Assembly: GCA_963832725.1 (NCBI GenBank)
Contig: CAWHVG010000005.1
Location: 992,001-1,056,000 of the forward strand
Source: JAEZBP01 sp963832725
GTDB taxonomy: Bacteria; Myxococcota_A; Polyangia; Polyangiales; Sandaracinaceae
Direction of reading: 5' to 3'
DNA: 64,000 bases
Numbering within the stretch: the first letter of the stretch is position 1; every line of letters begins with the position of its first letter. The position numbers were made by a program, and so were the translations under genes. Below are positions 1 through 11,784 of this stretch, in pieces. The notes below the pieces were generated by a model, which worked only from the letters and a program-made list of their open reading frames with translations, ran no database searches and was not told the origin of the DNA.

Positions 1-764
1 TCGATACCGGCAAGCGCGGCGGTGACTTCGTCCACGGCGGCAACAGCCTGGAAGAGCGGGTCATCCCCGTGCTGACGGTGACGCACCGGGCCGCGGCCGG
101 AGGCAGCTCGCTCTCGTATCGCGTCGATGCGCGGCCGAAAGAGGGCCTCGCCGGCATGCACTGCCTGGCGCTGAGGGTGCAGGTCGCAGCCCAGAGCGCG
201 CTCTCGTTCGCGCGGGACGACGAGGTGGAGCTGGCGCTGCGGGTGACGGATTTGCCCGACGTGGACGTGGACCTGGTGCAGGCGCGAGGCGGCGGGCGCA
301 TCGCCGGCGGCACGGTGTACGCGCCGGTCGGAAAAGAGCTCGAGATCTTCTTCCGGCTGCACGGGCTCACCGACGCCCGCGCGCAGGTCGAGATCTTCCA
401 TCCGGGAGCGGCGGTCGACGTCGAGAGCTGCGTGGTCGCGCGCCGCTTCGACGTGGCGGCGACGGGCACCAAGCCCGAGCCGGAGGAGGAGCAGGCGGAG
501 AAGGCCGAGCCCGCGCTCTTGCCCGAAGTCGCACGCGGCTGGCTGGAGGAGCTGCCGGAGGGAGGCGTACGTCAGCTCTTCGCGCACCTCTCCGATCACG
601 GCACGGTCAGCGAGGCCGAGGCCAGCCGGATGCTGGGAGGCGCCCGCCGCCTGCGGCGCTTCAGCGCCAAGTTCGAAGACTACGCGGCCGTGCTGCCCTT
701 CTCGGTCCGCATCGAGAGCATCGCCGGGGTGAAGACCTACGTGAAAGAGGGCGGTGGGCGATGA
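1..764 (+). CDS. pglZ: PglZ-type phosphatase of a BREX system, C-terminal part (5' end outside the window)
   Basis: The open frame enters from the left edge (reading phase starts at base 3) and ends at 764. The first residues contain FVHGGNSLEERVIPV, the HGG..SLEE..P stretch that closes the alkaline-phosphatase-like core of PglZ proteins. A beta-rich region follows, then an acidic linker (about residues 155-175) and a C-terminal domain of about 75 residues that recurs at the end of the next gene. PglZ is a core BREX component found in every subtype. The stop overlaps the next start by four bases (ATGA), so the genes are co-transcribed and probably translationally coupled. The identification rests on this short motif plus the BrxD and BrxHI-like genes downstream. 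The subtype (type 2 or 6 would fit the order pglZ-brxD-brxHI) cannot be fixed without the upstream genes. Confidence 0.72.
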   Translation, partial: DTGKRGGDFVHGGNSLEERVIPVLTVTHRAAAGGSSLSYRVDARPKEGLAGMHCLALRVQVAAQSALSFARDDEVELALRVTDLPDVDVDLVQARGGGRIAGGTVYAPVGKELEIFFRLHGLTDARAQVEIFHPGAAVDVESCVVARRFDVAATGTKPEPEEEQAEKAEPALLPEVARGWLEELPEGGVRQLFAHLSDHGTVSEAEASRMLGGARRLRRFSAKFEDYAAVLPFSVRIESIAGVKTYVKEGGGR

Positions 765-3700
765 CGCCACTCTCGGGGGCCGACGTTCCGCAATCGGACC
801 GCCTCGAGGCGGTCGCCGACTTCATGCGCAAGAGAGCGCTCGGCCTCGGCCCGCCGGAAGGGGTGAGCCCGCGGCACCTGAGCTACCGCGCGCACGCCTC
901 GCGGGTGCTCGGCTGGTTGGACGCGCAGAACCGGCTCACCGAGGCGGGCGAAGTGCTGGCCCGCACGCTGCCGGGGCCCGAGGAGCGGGCGTTCGTGCTC
1001 GCATCGTTCGAGCGGACCGAGGTCGCCCGGCGGTGGATGGAGCATCAGGGCGCGAGCGAGGTGCTCTCGCTCGACCCGAAGAGCGCGCTCGGCTTTCTGC
1101 GCGCGTGCAGCACGCTGAGCGAGTCGACCGCCAAGCGGCGGGCCGGGACCCTGCGTTCCTGGGTGGAGCATCTGCTTCCGCTGGCCGAGGAGCCGCCGCC
1201 CGCGCTGGCGCGCTTGCGGCGCTACCTGGACGGGAAGGATTTTCCGACGCCCGTGGTGCGCTTCCTCGCCGAGCCCGTGAAGCCGCGGGTGCCGACCCGG
1301 ATGGCCAACTGGGCCGAGCGAAACGGGATGGCGCGCTTCGACGAGCTGCTCCGGCGCGAGCCGGCGGCGATGCTGGAGGAGCGCAACGTCGGACGAGGGA
1401 CCCTCCGGCAGACCGACGAGCTGATCCGGCGCGCGACGGGGATGAGCTGGGCGCGAATCCGGGAGCTGATGCGCTACACGGAGGCCGCGCCGGTGGACGC
1501 GGTGGCGGACCCGAACCGAGCCAGCGACGTGCTGGGCGAGCGCGGGAGCTGGGATGCGCTCCGCGAGACGTGCTCCGCGGAGCTGAAGGCGCTCCCTCTG
1601 GAGCAGGTCGCGCTGCCGAGCCGGATGCTGCGCTTCGTCTGCGAGCCGAACCAGCTCCGCACGCTCGGCGAGCTGCTCGAGTGGCGGCAGGCCGCGCTGC
1701 TCGAGGTGCCCAAGCTGGGCGCGCGCAGCGTGCGGGAGAGCTTGCGCCGGGTGGAGGAGCTGATCGAGAGCCTCTCGCCCAATGGAGAGACTCGCCCGGA
1801 GACGGCGGCGCCGACGCTCGACACGGTCTCGGACTTCGTGGCGCTGCTGAAGGGACGCATCGCGCGGCTGGAACCGCTCGACCGGCTCGTGCTCAGTCGG
1901 CGGAGCGGCCTGCACGGCTCGACGACCACGCTGGGCGAGCTGGGGGAGATGATCGGTGTCGGCCGCGAGCGGGCGCGACAGATCGAGAAGCGCGCGGCGG
2001 AGCGGTTGGCCGGCGAGTGGTGGGTGCCGCTGATCGCCGAGCGCTTGCGAGCCGCGATCGGGGAAGGTGCGATCACGCTCGCCGAGCTGGGGGAGCGCGA
2101 CGCGCTCTTCTCGGAGGTGAGCGAGCAGCGGGAGGCGTTCGACTACGCGCTGGCCCGCATCATCCGCTGTGGGGTGCGCGTGGTCGACGTCGGGGACGAG
2201 CCGTTGCTCGCGAGCGCGGAGCCCAAGGAGGTGCGCTCGGCGCTGGACGGGATGCGCCGCGAGGCGCGGAGGCTGGACTTTCCCGTGCCGTGGGACGAGG
2301 CGCGCGCGGTCGCCGCCAGTGCCGCGGGAAATGTGAGCCCGGCGCTCGTTCCCCACTTCGAGCGGGAGCTCGAGTCGCTCTTGGCCGTGGTCGACGATCC
2401 GGACGGAAGCCGCATCGCCGCCGAGTACGGCTCGGGCACGGAGGCGCGGGTGATGAGCATCCTCGCCGCGTCGGATCGGCCGGTGACCCGCGAGGAGCTG
2501 GAGACGGCGCTCGGCGGGCGTTTCCGAATCCCGGACAGCGTCATCCGAGTGGCGCGCGGCGTGCTCGCGTTGCCGAAGCACGTGCCGGACTTCGACGTGT
2601 GGAGCCGGCGACTGGTGCCGCTCTGTATCGAGGTGATGCAGAGCGAAGATCCGCTCCGCCAGTGGTCCGCAGTCGAGTTGCTGGAGGCGGTCGGTGAGCG
2701 CGCGCAGCTCCCGGCCTGGCTCGGGCACTGGCACCTGGGGAGCATGCTGAGGCTGAGCGGCGAGGTCCGCTATCTCGGCCGGCTGCAGGTGGCGCTCGAC
2801 CGCGAGGACGCGCCCGAGGAGCGGCAGCACGTGCGCGACATTCTCGTCGGCCTGCTCGATGGTGCGGGCGGGCCGCTTCCGCTGGCGCGCTTGGAGGAAG
2901 GCGTCTCCCGCGTGCGAGGCGCACCGGCCGCGACGATCCGGCTGACTCTGCTCCGGCCTCCCTTCTTCGAGCTGGAGGACGAGGTCTTCGGGCTGGCGCC
3001 GCGCGACGTCCCCGGCGGCGCGGAGGCGCTGGCGGAGGCCGTGGCCGCCGTCGAAGAAGAGCTCGAGGCGCGCCAGCAGGGCCTCGGCCCCGCCGAAGTG
3101 CGGGACCTGGTCCGCGAGCTCGGCGACGAGCACGCGGAGTGGACGCTGTCGATGGTGCGCTCGCTCGCTCGGATGCACGAGCCGCTGCGCCTCAACCGTT
3201 CGGGCGGCATCGGGCTGCTCGAGTGGGACGACGACCGACTGCCCACGCGGCGCGAGCTCTTGAACACGCTGGTGACCGAGGCGGGCGGGCGGCTGCGGGT
3301 CACGGCGGCCCAGGACCAGATCGAGTCGGTGTTCGGGACGCGACCGGATCGCGTGCAGCTCTCGAACCTGATCTTCCCGCTCGCGATTCATCTCTTCGGT
3401 GAGCACCTGGTGTCGGAGGAGCTGATGCTGGCAGAGAGCGCGCCGCCGACCCGCTTTCCGGATCCGGCGGACCTGCCCGATTTCCCGCGGCCCGCGGTGC
3501 CGCTCTTCCGGGGGCTGATGGAAGAGCCGGCGCGGGATCTCGTGGTGCTGCGGCGAGAAGCGCAGCAGTACGTCGAGGCGTTCGAGGCCGCGCAGCCGGC
3601 GCGACCGCACATCGACGTCGAAGAGGCGCGTGCCGCGGCAGCCGCCATCGCCAAGCTGATCGACACGCTGAGCCCGGACGCGTCCGAGGTGGAAGGCATG

Positions 3701-4084
3701 CTCGTGCAAGCCGCTGCACGCTACTTCGTCATGTACGAGGACGCGGAGAGCGACTTCGCCGTGGGCGGGCTCGACGACGACATCGCGGTGATCGACGCGG
3801 TGGCGGCTCACCTCGGCCGCCCCGACTGCGCAGTGCAGCGCAGCCGGCGAGAGCACCGCCCCGATTGGTACACGGCGCTCCCCGACGAGGGCGTGCGACG
3901 GGTCTTCGAGCACATTCTCACCCACGGCGTCTGCACGGAGCGGGACGCGGCGTTCATGCTCGGCAGTCAGCGGGCGCTGCGGCGCTTCGCGCGGAAGTTC
4001 GAGTCGCTGAGCGAGCGAGTGCCCTTCGACGTGCGCATCGACGTCGTTCGAGGGGTAAAACGGTACGTACGGGAGGAGCGGTAG
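761..4084 (+). CDS. unrecognised 1107-residue BREX-operon protein with alpha-CTD-like and sigma-region-4-like DNA-binding parts
   Basis: I do not recognise a named family for the whole protein. Residues 1-140 look like a winged-helix region (LT..G..L, then STAKRRAGTLRSW). Two helix-hairpin-helix stretches resembling the RNA polymerase alpha C-terminal domain lie near residues 190-215 and 300-340 (LRTLGELLEW, LLEVPKLGARSV). A sigma-70 region-4-like helix-turn-helix lies near 366-417 (LGELGEMIGVGRERARQIEK). The long middle has no Walker A motif or nuclease signature that I can see, so it is not PglY or BrxC. The last 75 residues match the C-terminus of the preceding PglZ-like protein (W...LP..GVR, MLG..R.LRRF..KFE, VRI...GVK.YV). 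The start ATG overlaps the pglZ stop, and brxD starts two bases after its stop. It sits where defence operons often carry a sensor, adaptor or regulator. That role is inference. Confidence 0.75.
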   Translation: MTPLSGADVPQSDRLEAVADFMRKRALGLGPPEGVSPRHLSYRAHASRVLGWLDAQNRLTEAGEVLARTLPGPEERAFVLASFERTEVARRWMEHQGASEVLSLDPKSALGFLRACSTLSESTAKRRAGTLRSWVEHLLPLAEEPPPALARLRRYLDGKDFPTPVVRFLAEPVKPRVPTRMANWAERNGMARFDELLRREPAAMLEERNVGRGTLRQTDELIRRATGMSWARIRELMRYTEAAPVDAVADPNRASDVLGERGSWDALRETCSAELKALPLEQVALPSRMLRFVCEPNQLRTLGELLEWRQAALLEVPKLGARSVRESLRRVEELIESLSPNGETRPETAAPTLDTVSDFVALLKGRIARLEPLDRLVLSRRSGLHGSTTTLGELGEMIGVGRERARQIEKRAAERLAGEWWVPLIAERLRAAIGEGAITLAELGERDALFSEVSEQREAFDYALARIIRCGVRVVDVGDEPLLASAEPKEVRSALDGMRREARRLDFPVPWDEARAVAASAAGNVSPALVPHFERELESLLAVVDDPDGSRIAAEYGSGTEARVMSILAASDRPVTREELETALGGRFRIPDSVIRVARGVLALPKHVPDFDVWSRRLVPLCIEVMQSEDPLRQWSAVELLEAVGERAQLPAWLGHWHLGSMLRLSGEVRYLGRLQVALDREDAPEERQHVRDILVGLLDGAGGPLPLARLEEGVSRVRGAPAATIRLTLLRPPFFELEDEVFGLAPRDVPGGAEALAEAVAAVEEELEARQQGLGPAEVRDLVRELGDEHAEWTLSMVRSLARMHEPLRLNRSGGIGLLEWDDDRLPTRRELLNTLVTEAGGRLRVTAAQDQIESVFGTRPDRVQLSNLIFPLAIHLFGEHLVSEELMLAESAPPTRFPDPADLPDFPRPAVPLFRGLMEEPARDLVVLRREAQQYVEAFEAAQPARPHIDVEEARAAAAAIAKLIDTLSPDASEVEGMLVQAAARYFVMYEDAESDFAVGGLDDDIAVIDAVAAHLGRPDCAVQRSRREHRPDWYTALPDEGVRRVFEHILTHGVCTERDAAFMLGSQRALRRFARKFESLSERVPFDVRIDVVRGVKRYVREER

Positions 4085-4086
4085 TC

Positions 4087-6694
<2,608 letters not shown>

Positions 6695-6697
<3 letters not shown>

Positions 6698-8212
6698 GGA
6701 TTCCGCGACGAGGACTTCGACGGCGTCGTCGACCACATGCTCCGAGAGCAGTTCCTCTACGAATCGGGCGGGCTGCTCTCGATGGGCGACCGGGCCGAGC
6801 GCCTGTACGGGAGGAAGAACTTCCTCGAGCTCTACGCGGTCTTCAGCAGCCCGGTTCACTACAAGGTCTTCACCCAGGCGCAGCGGGAGATCGGCTACCT
6901 CGACCAGAGCTTCGTCGACAGCCTGGTGGAGGACATGACGAGCTTCTTGCTCGGCGGGCGAGCATGGGTCGTCGACCGAATCAGCCACGGCAAGCGCACC
7001 GTCACGGTGCGGCCCGCGCCGCGCGGGAAGAAGCCGAGCTGGGGACGTTTCGCGCCGAAGATGTTGGGCTTCGAGCTCTGCCAGCGGATCCGCGGCGTGC
7101 TCATCGAGGACGCGACCTACGGCTACCTGCGCGAGAACGCGACGCTCCTCCTCGAGAGCTATCGCGAGGACTTTCGAGCGCTCTTGTCCCGCGGCGGTCA
7201 CGCGCTGCAAGTGGACGACGAAGCGCGCGCGCTGTGGTGGACCTTCGCCGGCGGCCGCATCAACCACACGCTCAAGTACGCCCTGACCCAGACCACGGGC
7301 TGGAAGGTGGTCGCCGACAACTTCCGGCTTCGCGTCGAGGGCGACGGCATCACCCACGGGACCGTAGAGCGCGCGATCGTGGATCTCGCCCGCGAGGGCT
7401 TCTGGGAGGATCTCGACCTCTGGCAGCGCATCCTGGAGAGCATGCCGGTCTACAGGCTGAGCAAGTTCCAGCCGGCGCTGCCCGTGCAGTTCCAGCGCGA
7501 GATGGTCGGCCGTTACCTCCTCGACATCGACGGCACGCGGCGCTTCTTGCTCGGAGACGCGGCGGCCGGCGTGCAGGGAGCGGCTTCGCTGCTTCGGGAA
7601 GCGCTCGCTCGCATCGAGCCGCCCCCGCCGGTCGCGATTCCCGAGCCCGAATACGCGAGGCCCGAGCGCGAGATTCGCTACGTCACCGACGGCGCGGCCC
7701 TCCAGACGCTCTGCTACGACCTGTTGGCGGAGCCGGTGGTCGCGCTCGACGTCGAGACCACCATCTTCGACCACGAGCTCTGCCTCATCCAGTTCGGCAC
7801 GCCTCGCTACAACGCGATCATCGACGTGCTCGGCCTGGACGACCTGACCCCGGTCATCGACGTCCTCGAGAGCCCGCGCGTGCTGAAGGTCATCCACAAC
7901 GCGAGCTTCGAGCGCTCCGTCTTTCAGCGGGTGAACGTCGAGATCAACAACGTCTTCGACACGCTGAAGGTCTCGCGCGAGCTGCGCGGCCGCAAGATCG
8001 ACGGCGGCCACGGCCTGGCCGCAGTCTGCGAGCGCGAGCTGAGCATCGCGCTGGACAAGGGCGAGCAGAAGTCCGACTGGCGTCGTCGCCCACTCACACC
8101 GCGACAGCGCGCCTACGCCGCGCTCGACGTCGAGGTGCTGGTCGGCCTTCATCAGCACTTCGCGAGCCAGATGCTCCTGGCTCGAGGCTTCGGAAAGGGA
8201 AAGTCTTCGTGA
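6695..8212 (+). CDS. C-terminal half of the BrxHI-like helicase carrying an RNase D-type 3'-5' exonuclease domain
   Basis: This frame continues the Lhr-like helicase directly after the break near 6690 (GFRDEDFDGVVDHML onward matches the winged-helix part that follows the helicase core). From about base 7690 it carries a DEDD exonuclease of the RNase D type: VALDVETTIFDHELCLIQFG (first acidic pair), KVIHNASFE (second) and YAALDVEVL (third, Y-type). The ATG at 6695 is probably not a true start; one base too many near 6688-6696 explains the split. If the frameshift is an assembly error, the natural product is a BrxD-helicase-exonuclease chain of about 1370 residues. If it is real, the exonuclease half is probably not made. 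The helicase would unwind and the exonuclease trim nucleic acid during phage attack, which is inference from the domains. Confidence 0.68.
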
Positions 8213-8233
8213 GCGAAAGCGCCTTCACTCTCG

Positions 8234-8346
8234 TCAGCCAGCAATGAGCCGTCCCGTTCCTACCGCCGTGGTCAGTGTGAGGCCGCCCGTCGCCTGCGTC
8301 ACCGGCGCCGACGTGCACGCGGCCAAGAGCACCGCTGACGCGATGA
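8234..8346 (-). CDS. possible very short lipoprotein or lipoprotein signal-peptide remnant
   Basis: A 37-residue minus-strand frame begins with a short hydrophobic stretch and a classical lipobox (VLLAAC), preceded by a purine-rich GAGGGGG directly before the ATG. Nothing downstream of the Cys is recognisable. The 3' end touches the end of the BREX operon. It may be a genuine micro-lipoprotein, the head of a gene cut by the island, or chance. Confidence 0.22.
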
Positions 8347-8369
8347 ACATCCCCCTCATCCCAGTCGGC

Positions 8370-8533
8370 GTACGGGATTGAACCAGCGCGATCACGCCGG
8401 GTACCTTCACGACTCGTACGGCCGCAAGCTGCTGCCCCTCTACCATCCAGGCCGGCTCGGACGCGCAACGCGGAAGGCAGAACAGCAGCTGCAGGACGTC
8501 GAGGCCATCACCGACCTGCTTGCAGCTCGGTGA
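8370..8533 (+). pseudogene. possible uracil-DNA-glycosylase-like C-terminal remnant
   Basis: About 50 codons ending at 8533 read LLPLYHPGRLG, then R...QQLQDV, which resembles the PLYHP...R...Q..D tail of uracil-DNA glycosylase-superfamily proteins. No start and no N-terminal domain are present, so this is at most a gene tail stranded between the BREX operon and tRNA-Leu. The rest of 8213-8847 shows no supportable gene. Confidence 0.25.
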
Positions 8534-8847
8534 TCGCGAGCTGCCTGGCGGATACACGACTGGCCTCCCGAGTCGGGCGCGGGAACGGTGGTCTCGCCCG
8601 ACTTCGGACCGTGGGCCTTCGGGTCCGACGAGAACCCGACGCCCACGCCCGGCTGCCCGACCTCGCCACTGCGGTGGCTCGGCTGCGGTGGTACATGGCG
8701 CTCCCCTGCAAACTCGCCGGCGTGCTTCCGGCGTCGAATCTGGTAACAGAGTCGGTAACAAGGCGTTGGCGGCGCGCTGCCAGCGCCCGAGGCGCCGATT
8801 GAGGCTGGACGAAAGCCTCGTGATCTTGCATAGCTAGCGACACACAG

Positions 8848-8930
8848 GGCCGAGTGGCGGAATGGCAGACGCGGTGGATTCAAAATCCGCTGTCCGCAAG
8901 GGCGTGCCGGTTCGAATCCGGCCTCGGCTA
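8848..8930 (+). tRNA. tRNA-Leu(CAA)
   Basis: An 83-base cloverleaf can be drawn. The acceptor stem is 8848-8854 with 8923-8929 (first pair G-U). The anticodon stem GTGGA/TCCGC encloses the loop TTCAAAA (anticodon CAA). A long variable arm of class II type precedes a T arm GCCGG-TTCGAAT-CCGGC. The discriminator is A at 8930 and CCA is not encoded. It directly follows the end of the BREX island. Confidence 0.95.
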
Positions 8931-9302
8931 CTTCGTGCGAATCCGCTGTATTCTGATGCGTTTCGGTGGAGCTGACCACGGATCGCGACGGATCGCGACG
9001 GGATGAATCGGGAGCCTGGCCCACATCGTGGCCCACATCAGAGGTGGGCGGCGGGACCGCTTCCAGGCCCCGCTCGGCGGCCTCGTCGCCCTCATCGCGG
9101 CCGCCATCGGGGTCGGCCTCGCACGAGCGCTCACCAGCGCCTCACGACGGCCATCGCTCGAGCTCATGGGCCGCATCCCCTACACGGCCCCCGAGTACAT
9201 CGCGGGCGAGCCTCGGCGAAAGCCCGCCGTCGCGCAGGGAGGTCCGGGTCTCGCGCGGCGTAGAGTCCGGGCAGGAACTTTCGTCCAAGGAGAGGAGTCG
9301 CC
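8931..9302. other. 372-bp spacer after tRNA-Leu, no supportable gene
   Basis: A short tandem repeat (GATCGCGACG twice, about 8982-9001) and a repeated GTGGCCCACATC-like stretch near 9020-9045 are visible. One frame contains GRIPYTAPEYIAGEP near 9165, reminiscent of a protein-kinase activation segment, but no kinase surrounds it. The tail of the spacer supplies the strong Shine-Dalgarno sequence of the next gene. Confidence 0.4.
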
Positions 9303-9986
9303 GTGAAGCTCGCGTGGTCCGGTGCAGGCTGCGTGATCCCGGTGCTCGGAGGGGTCTTGTTCGTGGGGTCGATGCTCGCGCTCGACTACCAGCAGAAGGA
9401 CGACTTCTGGGTCTGGGGCGTGATGGCGCTCGCCATCGCGGTCGTCGCGCTCCCGCTCGGCCTGCTCCTCAACTCGAAGGGCCGCACCGCGGCGCGCGGC
9501 GGGTCGATGCACCACTTCATGTACATCCCGCTGCACTTCTGGGGCGGGCTCCTGCTCCTGGTGGGCATCGGCCTCTTCATCGCCGAGGCGGTGGCGGGGG
9601 ACTCGAGCATGGCCCGCGCGAGCGACGACTCGCCCTCACCGTGCGCGGAGCTGGGGGCCACGTGGAGCGCTCGCCATCGCAATCGAGTTGCGCGGAGACG
9701 GGAGCGGCAGCTCGGCCTCGAACGCGCCCGCGCCCGCGGCGAGCGAGTCGACCGCGAGAACCCGAACACGATGCCGCCGAGCAGCCGCAGCGTGGCCCGG
9801 AGGTCGACGCGGGCGCGCTGGCCATCGGAGGGTTCCGTGTACGCGAGCGGCGCCGCGATGGTGTTCTCCGACATCCTTCGCTTCGACCCCACGAGCGGCC
9901 GCTTCGAGCAGCTCGGCTTTCCCCCAATTTCGCGCACCCGGTCGTCCCGGAACTCGCTCGGGTCGAAGGTCGTCGGTGTCCGGTAG
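9303..9986 (+). CDS. small membrane protein with three predicted helices; C-terminal half doubtful
   Basis: A GTG start at 9303 is preceded by a strong AGGAGAGGAG ribosome binding site. Residues 1-100 hold three hydrophobic segments (about 8-28, 36-55 and 75-95) separated by short charged loops and a HHFMYIPLHFWGG stretch. The second half (residues 105-227) is Arg/Ser-rich, lacks any recognisable structure and looks like out-of-frame reading. A frameshift or truncation near base 9610 is therefore likely, and the true protein may be about 100 residues. No function is recognised. Confidence 0.5.
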   Translation: MKLAWSGAGCVIPVLGGVLFVGSMLALDYQQKDDFWVWGVMALAIAVVALPLGLLLNSKGRTAARGGSMHHFMYIPLHFWGGLLLLVGIGLFIAEAVAGDSSMARASDDSPSPCAELGATWSARHRNRVARRRERQLGLERARARGERVDRENPNTMPPSSRSVARRSTRARWPSEGSVYASGAAMVFSDILRFDPTSGRFEQLGFPPISRTRSSRNSLGSKVVGVR

Positions 9987-10509
9987 AGCGAGCGTCGGGC
10001 CCGCGCGCCGGTGCCACCAATCCGTGCTGGTGCGCCGGGCCCGAACGGGCGCCGGGATCGGTCCCGGGCGCTTCTGGTCCGGTGTCGCCGCCTGCCTTCG
10101 GTCGTGCCGTCCGCCCACTCGATCCTCGCGTGCATCCACGACGCGTCCCGCTGCGAGCCCGGCGCCGGGACCCTCGCCCGCGCCAGCCTCCGCACCGCGC
10201 AAGTCGTGCTTCGATGTACTGGCCTGTGTCGTCCACGGGCCGTCGTCCGCTCTCGTCCTCGGCGTGTAACAGCCCCGGCCTCGCGAAGCGAGGTCTGCGA
10301 CGCTCTGGGCACCGTCGGGCTCCTCGAGAAGCTCGAGTGCATGCCACGCCGCCGCGCGAGCCCGCGAGCTGCCGATCGGCAGCGGCACCGTCGAGGCCAC
10401 GTGCGGGACCGTGGTGCCGTGACGCATGCGCCGGGCGGGCTCGCAGTGGAAGCCCAAGACCGGCCCGCAGGACTGGCTGCGCAGGGCCCATGACCGTACA
10501 TCCCGAGGC
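9987..10509. other. 523-bp stretch without a supportable gene
   Basis: Several frames on both strands are open here only because GC content is extreme. Their translations are Arg/Ala/Pro-rich and show no domain, signal or consistent ribosome binding site. I see nothing to annotate. Confidence 0.4.
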
Positions 10510-10974
10510 ATGGCAGCGCGCACGATCACCGGCTTTCATCGTGATGAGGAGGAGCACTGGGTTGCCGACCTGTCGTGTGGGCACACGCGGCATGTGCGGC
10601 ATCGGCCGCCTTTCGAGCTGCGGCCGTGGGTCCAGACCGATGAGGGCCGCGCCTCGATGATCGGCGTCGACATCGACTGCTCCTTCTGCGATATGCCCTC
10701 GTTGCCAACCGACGCGCGAGTCTATCGCCGCACGCCGACGTTCGACGAGTCATCGGTGCCGCGCGGCCTGCTCGAGGAGCACTCGACGAAGCCGGGCGTG
10801 TGGGGCCACATCGTCGTCGAGGAGGGCCGGCTCCGCTACGAGCTATTCGACCCCGCGCCGGACTGCTGGGTGCTGCGCCCGGGCGTGCCCGGCGTGATCG
10901 AGCCCGAACGCAAGCACCGCGTCGCGCCGGTCGGCGCGGTGTGCTTCCACGTCGAGTTTCTTCGCCGTGACTGA
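10510..10974 (+). CDS. DUF3565-DUF1971 fusion protein (TehB-N-like cupin domain)
   Basis: The 154-residue product joins two families that are usually separate. Residues 1-60 match DUF3565 (ITGFHRDEEEHWVADLSCGH, then HVRHRPP, RPWV.T.EGR, and a C-x2-C pair). Residues 65-154 match DUF1971, the cupin-like domain related to the N-terminus of tellurite-resistance TehB (YRRTPTFDESSVP, GLLEEHSTKPGVWG, VVEEGRLRYELF). The Cys/His residues of the first part could bind a metal. The ATG at 10510 has a weak GAGG upstream. The frame is open further upstream, but that part has no similarity. Function is unknown; a role in metal or oxyanion stress is suggested only by the TehB relation. Confidence 0.75.
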   Translation: MAARTITGFHRDEEEHWVADLSCGHTRHVRHRPPFELRPWVQTDEGRASMIGVDIDCSFCDMPSLPTDARVYRRTPTFDESSVPRGLLEEHSTKPGVWGHIVVEEGRLRYELFDPAPDCWVLRPGVPGVIEPERKHRVAPVGAVCFHVEFLRRD

Positions 10975-11053
10975 CCCGTTTCGCACCCGGGAGTAAGGAT
11001 CCCCCGCTTCCGTGGACACCCCCGAAAGCGCGAGAATGCGCGAGGAGTGTCCC

Positions 11054-11100
11054 ATGCCCAGAAGAAAGCGAAGGAAGTTCGCCCCGGAGTTTCTGCCGCT
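11054..11100 (+). pseudogene. possible transposase OrfA N-terminal scrap
   Basis: The start MPRRKRRKFAPEF resembles the opening of IS3-type OrfA proteins (RRKFTPEFK), but similarity ends after about 15 codons. The surrounding 10975-11390 holds no other supportable gene. One minus-strand frame (11155-11364) has a short Cys cluster that I cannot place. Confidence 0.2.
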
Positions 11101-11487
11101 GCGCAGCGGCGGCTTGGCCCCACCGGCAGCGCCGAAGCGCTTCACGTTCGTCGGTCACGCCGGATCACGCCGCAGGTGCCAGGTCATGCCCGAGGGTATC
11201 GGCGCGGGCATCGGTGCTGGGGCTTTCAGGACGCCTTGGCCGAGGCTCGCGGGATGCAGCTCGTCCGACAGCCCTGGTTGCTTCTCGGCCCCGCACGAAC
11301 ATTTCTCGCACCCGATGTCGAAGCCTCCGCCCCGGCTCCGATGTACCCCAGTCTCCGTCCGCACGACGCGGCGAAATGAACATCAGCATGAACTTCATCT
11401 CGGTGTCTGCTTTCGCCGCGCTCGTTCGGCGCGGACGAGGGAGTTGCGAGCTGGCCGCAGGACGACCTGCGCCGTCACATCGCCTTC

Positions 11488-11784
11488 ATGCGCACGTTCG
11501 CCGCGCAGCTCTCCGAGGCGGGGGACCTCGTCGCGGCCGAGGGCCTCGCCGCGCCGGGGGAGGCGCGGCTGATCCGCGCGGACGAGGACGGGGCCCCGAC
11601 CGATGGCCCGTTCGCGGAGGCGAAGGAGTTCCTCGCAGGCTACTGGATCGTCGACGTCGACTCCCCGGAGCGCGCGTACGCGATCGCTGCCCAGGCGTCC
11701 ATGGCGCCCGGGCCGGGAGGCAAGCCGCTCCACCTGCCGATCGAGGTGCGCGAGGTGATGAGCGCGCCGCCCATCGACGCGTGA
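11488..11784 (+). CDS. YCII/DGPF-domain protein, partner of the ECF sigma factor
   Basis: The residues match the YCII-related (DGPF) family: IAFMRTFAAQLSEAGDLVAAEGL, TDGPFAEAKEFLAGYWIVDVDS, and a C-terminal PIEVREVM. These small ferredoxin-like-fold proteins are typically encoded next to group-42 ECF sigma factors, as here. Homology continues upstream of 11488 in the same frame (about 11420, SWPQDDLRRH) without any start codon before a stop near 11391. The true N-terminus has therefore probably been lost to a frameshift or a substituted start, and 11488 is an internal Met. Its stop overlaps the sigma-factor GTG start (GTGA), indicating one transcript. Confidence 0.75.
   Translation: MRTFAAQLSEAGDLVAAEGLAAPGEARLIRADEDGAPTDGPFAEAKEFLAGYWIVDVDSPERAYAIAAQASMAPGPGGKPLHLPIEVREVMSAPPIDA

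Noticed and set aside
737..3925. A 1062-codon open frame on the minus strand opposite the unknown BREX gene
   Set aside because: Arg/His/Pro-rich translation without domains. It is an antisense shadow produced by GC-rich codon use of the plus-strand gene, which has clear motifs.
8931..9060. An attachment-site repeat beside tRNA-Leu
   Set aside because: No copy of the tRNA 3' end was found elsewhere in the window, and no integrase gene is present.
9577..10602. Long minus-strand frames in the 9.4-10.6 kb region
   Set aside because: Overlapping frames on both strands with low-complexity products and no binding site or signal. The DUF3565-DUF1971 gene on the plus strand explains the right part.
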